Assembly: GCA_947471695.1 (NCBI GenBank)
Contig: CANIWY010000063.1
Span: 1 to 5,697 of the forward strand
Length of the DNA stretch: 5,697 bases
Direction of reading: 5' to 3'
Source of the DNA: Nitrosomonadaceae bacterium
GTDB taxonomy: Bacteria > Pseudomonadota > Gammaproteobacteria > Burkholderiales > Nitrosomonadaceae
This document shows, in pieces, positions 4,459 to 5,697 of this stretch (within the stretch, counting starts at the first letter, position 1; each line of letters starts with the position of its first letter). A program made the translations under genes and the position numbers. The notes under the pieces were generated by a model, which saw only the letters and a list, made by a program, of their open reading frames with translations, searched no databases and was not told the DNA's origin.

Positions 4459-5697
4459 ATGATGAACCCTGTAGAAGTCCCTGGGGATCGACCTTCTCCT
4501 GATCCTCTCCTTAACAAGGGAACGGCCTTTACGGAGGCACGGGGACTGCTCCCACCTCACGTCTTTACTCAGGATGATCAGGTTGTCCGTGTCCTACAGA
4601 ATCTGCGTAACTGGCCAGTCAAGGCCGGACTTATTGTTGTGACCGATGGAGAGCTGATCCTGGGGCTTGGTGATCTAGGGGCCAATGGGACGGGTATCCC
4701 GATCGGTAGCTCTCTCTTTATACGGCCTGTGCAGGCTAGACCCTGAAACTTGCCTGCCGGTAATGCTCGATATGGGCACCAATAATGAAACACTCCTGAA
4801 TGACCCCTACAATGTGGGACTCCGTCGACGACGTGTGATCGGTCAAGCGTATGATGAACTGATTGAGGAGTTCATCACGGCGGTACATGAAGTCTTTCCG
4901 AATGTGATGATCCAGTTTGAGGATTTTGCTAGTCATAATGCATCTCGGCTATTGGAGAGGTATCGTAACCGGATCTGCATGTTCAATGATGATATTCAAG
5001 GAACAGCATCTGTTGTCCTGGCAGGACTATTGTCAGCGCTCCGCATCAAGGGGGGTAGTCTTGCCGATGAGAGATTTCTTTTCCTGGGGGCGGGAGGGGC
5101 TGGGATTGGTATCGCTGATCTGATTGTGTGCGCACTCGTCTCATCCGGTATGGATGAGGTGGATGCTCGTAAATGCTGCTGGCTAGTCGACTCTCAAGGT
5201 CTGGTGGTGGAGTCACGAACCGATCTTTTTCCACAAAAGCGATTTTACGCCCATGACTATGAGGCTGCGGGAGACTTTATTTCTGCGGTGAGGATGCTTC
5301 GACCCACCGGCATTATCAGCGTTTCCGTATCTGGAGGAGCATTTACCCCGGAAGTGTAGCAAATGATGGCAAGTTACAATGCTCGGCCCATCATATTCGC
5401 ACTGTCTAACCCTACTCCAAGAGCAGAGTGTACTGCCGAACAGGCCTACACTGAGACGGATGGACGTGCTTTATTTGCGTGTGGAAGCCCATTTCCAGCG
5501 ATACAGCTGAGCGGGAAAGTTCTGGTGCCTCGTCAGGGCAATAATTCGCACATCTTTCCGGGTATTGGTCTAGGTTCAATTGCCTGCGGTGCCACGCGCA
5601 TCATCGATGAGATGTTTCTTGCTGCCGCTCACACGCTTGCGTCACGAGTGACAATGACAGACCTTGAGCAGGGGAGTCTTTATCCACCCTTGACGAA
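4459..5697 (+). pseudogene. maeA: Malic enzyme (maeA/sfcA type), decayed, runs past the window end
   Basis: The ancestor would have converted malate to pyruvate and CO2 with reduction of NAD(P). Recognisable blocks in order are PLLNKGTAFTE (4504-4536), LLPPHVFTQDDQVVRVLQNLR (from 4546), IVVTDGELILGLGDLGANGTGIPIG (4633-4707), then in another frame CLPVMLDMGTNN, the metal-ligand motif QFEDF (4913-4927), FNDDIQGT (4982-5005), the nucleotide-binding FLGAGGAGIG (5081-5110), and beyond a stop FALSNPT and FPGIGLG. Lesions: loss of about 75 residues near 4606-4611 including the YTPTVG catalytic tyrosine block; a smaller apparent loss near 4537-4542; several indels at 4708-4738 that move the frame from 4459 to 4685 phase and destroy the GKL lysine; an amber codon at 5357-5359. 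The rest stays open to the end. GGGAG (4445-4449) is a surviving ribosome binding site; ATG 4459 is the likely old start. Family members have about 540-570 residues. Loss of both catalytic residues rules out an active enzyme. Confidence 0.93.

Noticed and set aside
4685..5359. A separate intact gene of 224 codons
   Set aside because: Its first codons are the out-of-frame continuation of the malic enzyme GTGIPIG region, and the protein is the middle of that family, not an independent product.
4459..5697. Malic enzyme expressed by programmed frameshifting and stop read-through
   Set aside because: The missing catalytic tyrosine block and the ruined lysine codon could not be restored by recoding, so decay is the simpler reading.
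1..5697. CRISPR array, insertion sequence or toxin-antitoxin pair
   Set aside because: No regularly spaced repeats, transposase motifs, terminal inverted repeats or paired small genes were seen on either strand.

Overview
The window looks like a housekeeping segment of a proteobacterial chromosome, most likely from a betaproteobacterium. The basis is remembered family resemblance, with no search run: the YbaB, RecR and DnaX proteins read like betaproteobacterial versions, and the order tRNA, small SRP RNA, dnaX, ybaB, recR is common in Proteobacteria. Base composition is moderate, roughly half G+C by eye. All genes lie on the + strand.

Layout. Positions 1-73 hold the 3' part of a tRNA-Ser(GCU) that begins before the window. 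A complete tRNA-Arg(ACG) follows at 131-207. Positions 208-575 contain no gene I can support, only a hairpin, short direct repeats, a terminator-like stem and a possible promoter. The bacterial 4.5S SRP RNA (ffs) is at 576-671. Then come dnaX (718-2385, clamp-loader tau), ybaB/ebfC (2398-2724, nucleoid-associated protein) and recR (2826-3422, recombination mediator). The dnaX-ybaB gap is only 12 bases and contains a strong ribosome binding site. A 158-base gap with weak terminator-like hairpins leads to rluB (3581-4396, 23S rRNA pseudouridine synthase). From 4459 to the window end lies the wreck of an NAD(P)-dependent malic enzyme gene (maeA/sfcA type).

Functionally, ffs, dnaX, ybaB, recR and rluB serve protein targeting, replication, repair and ribosome maturation, and each protein is full length with its expected motifs. 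The malic enzyme is clearly decayed. It has lost an internal block carrying the catalytic tyrosine, carries a cluster of frame-shifting indels where the catalytic lysine should be, and has an in-frame amber codon, although its metal and nucleotide-binding motifs are still readable. Intact information genes beside a recently broken central-metabolism gene would fit a lineage losing metabolic capacity, perhaps host-associated or nutritionally specialised, but one pseudogene does not prove that.

I do not see a new defence system, mobile element or CRISPR array. The non-routine signals are the lesion pattern in maeA, the folded ybaB-recR spacer, nested repeats before maeA, competing hairpins between the two tRNAs, and the repeats downstream of tRNA-Arg.
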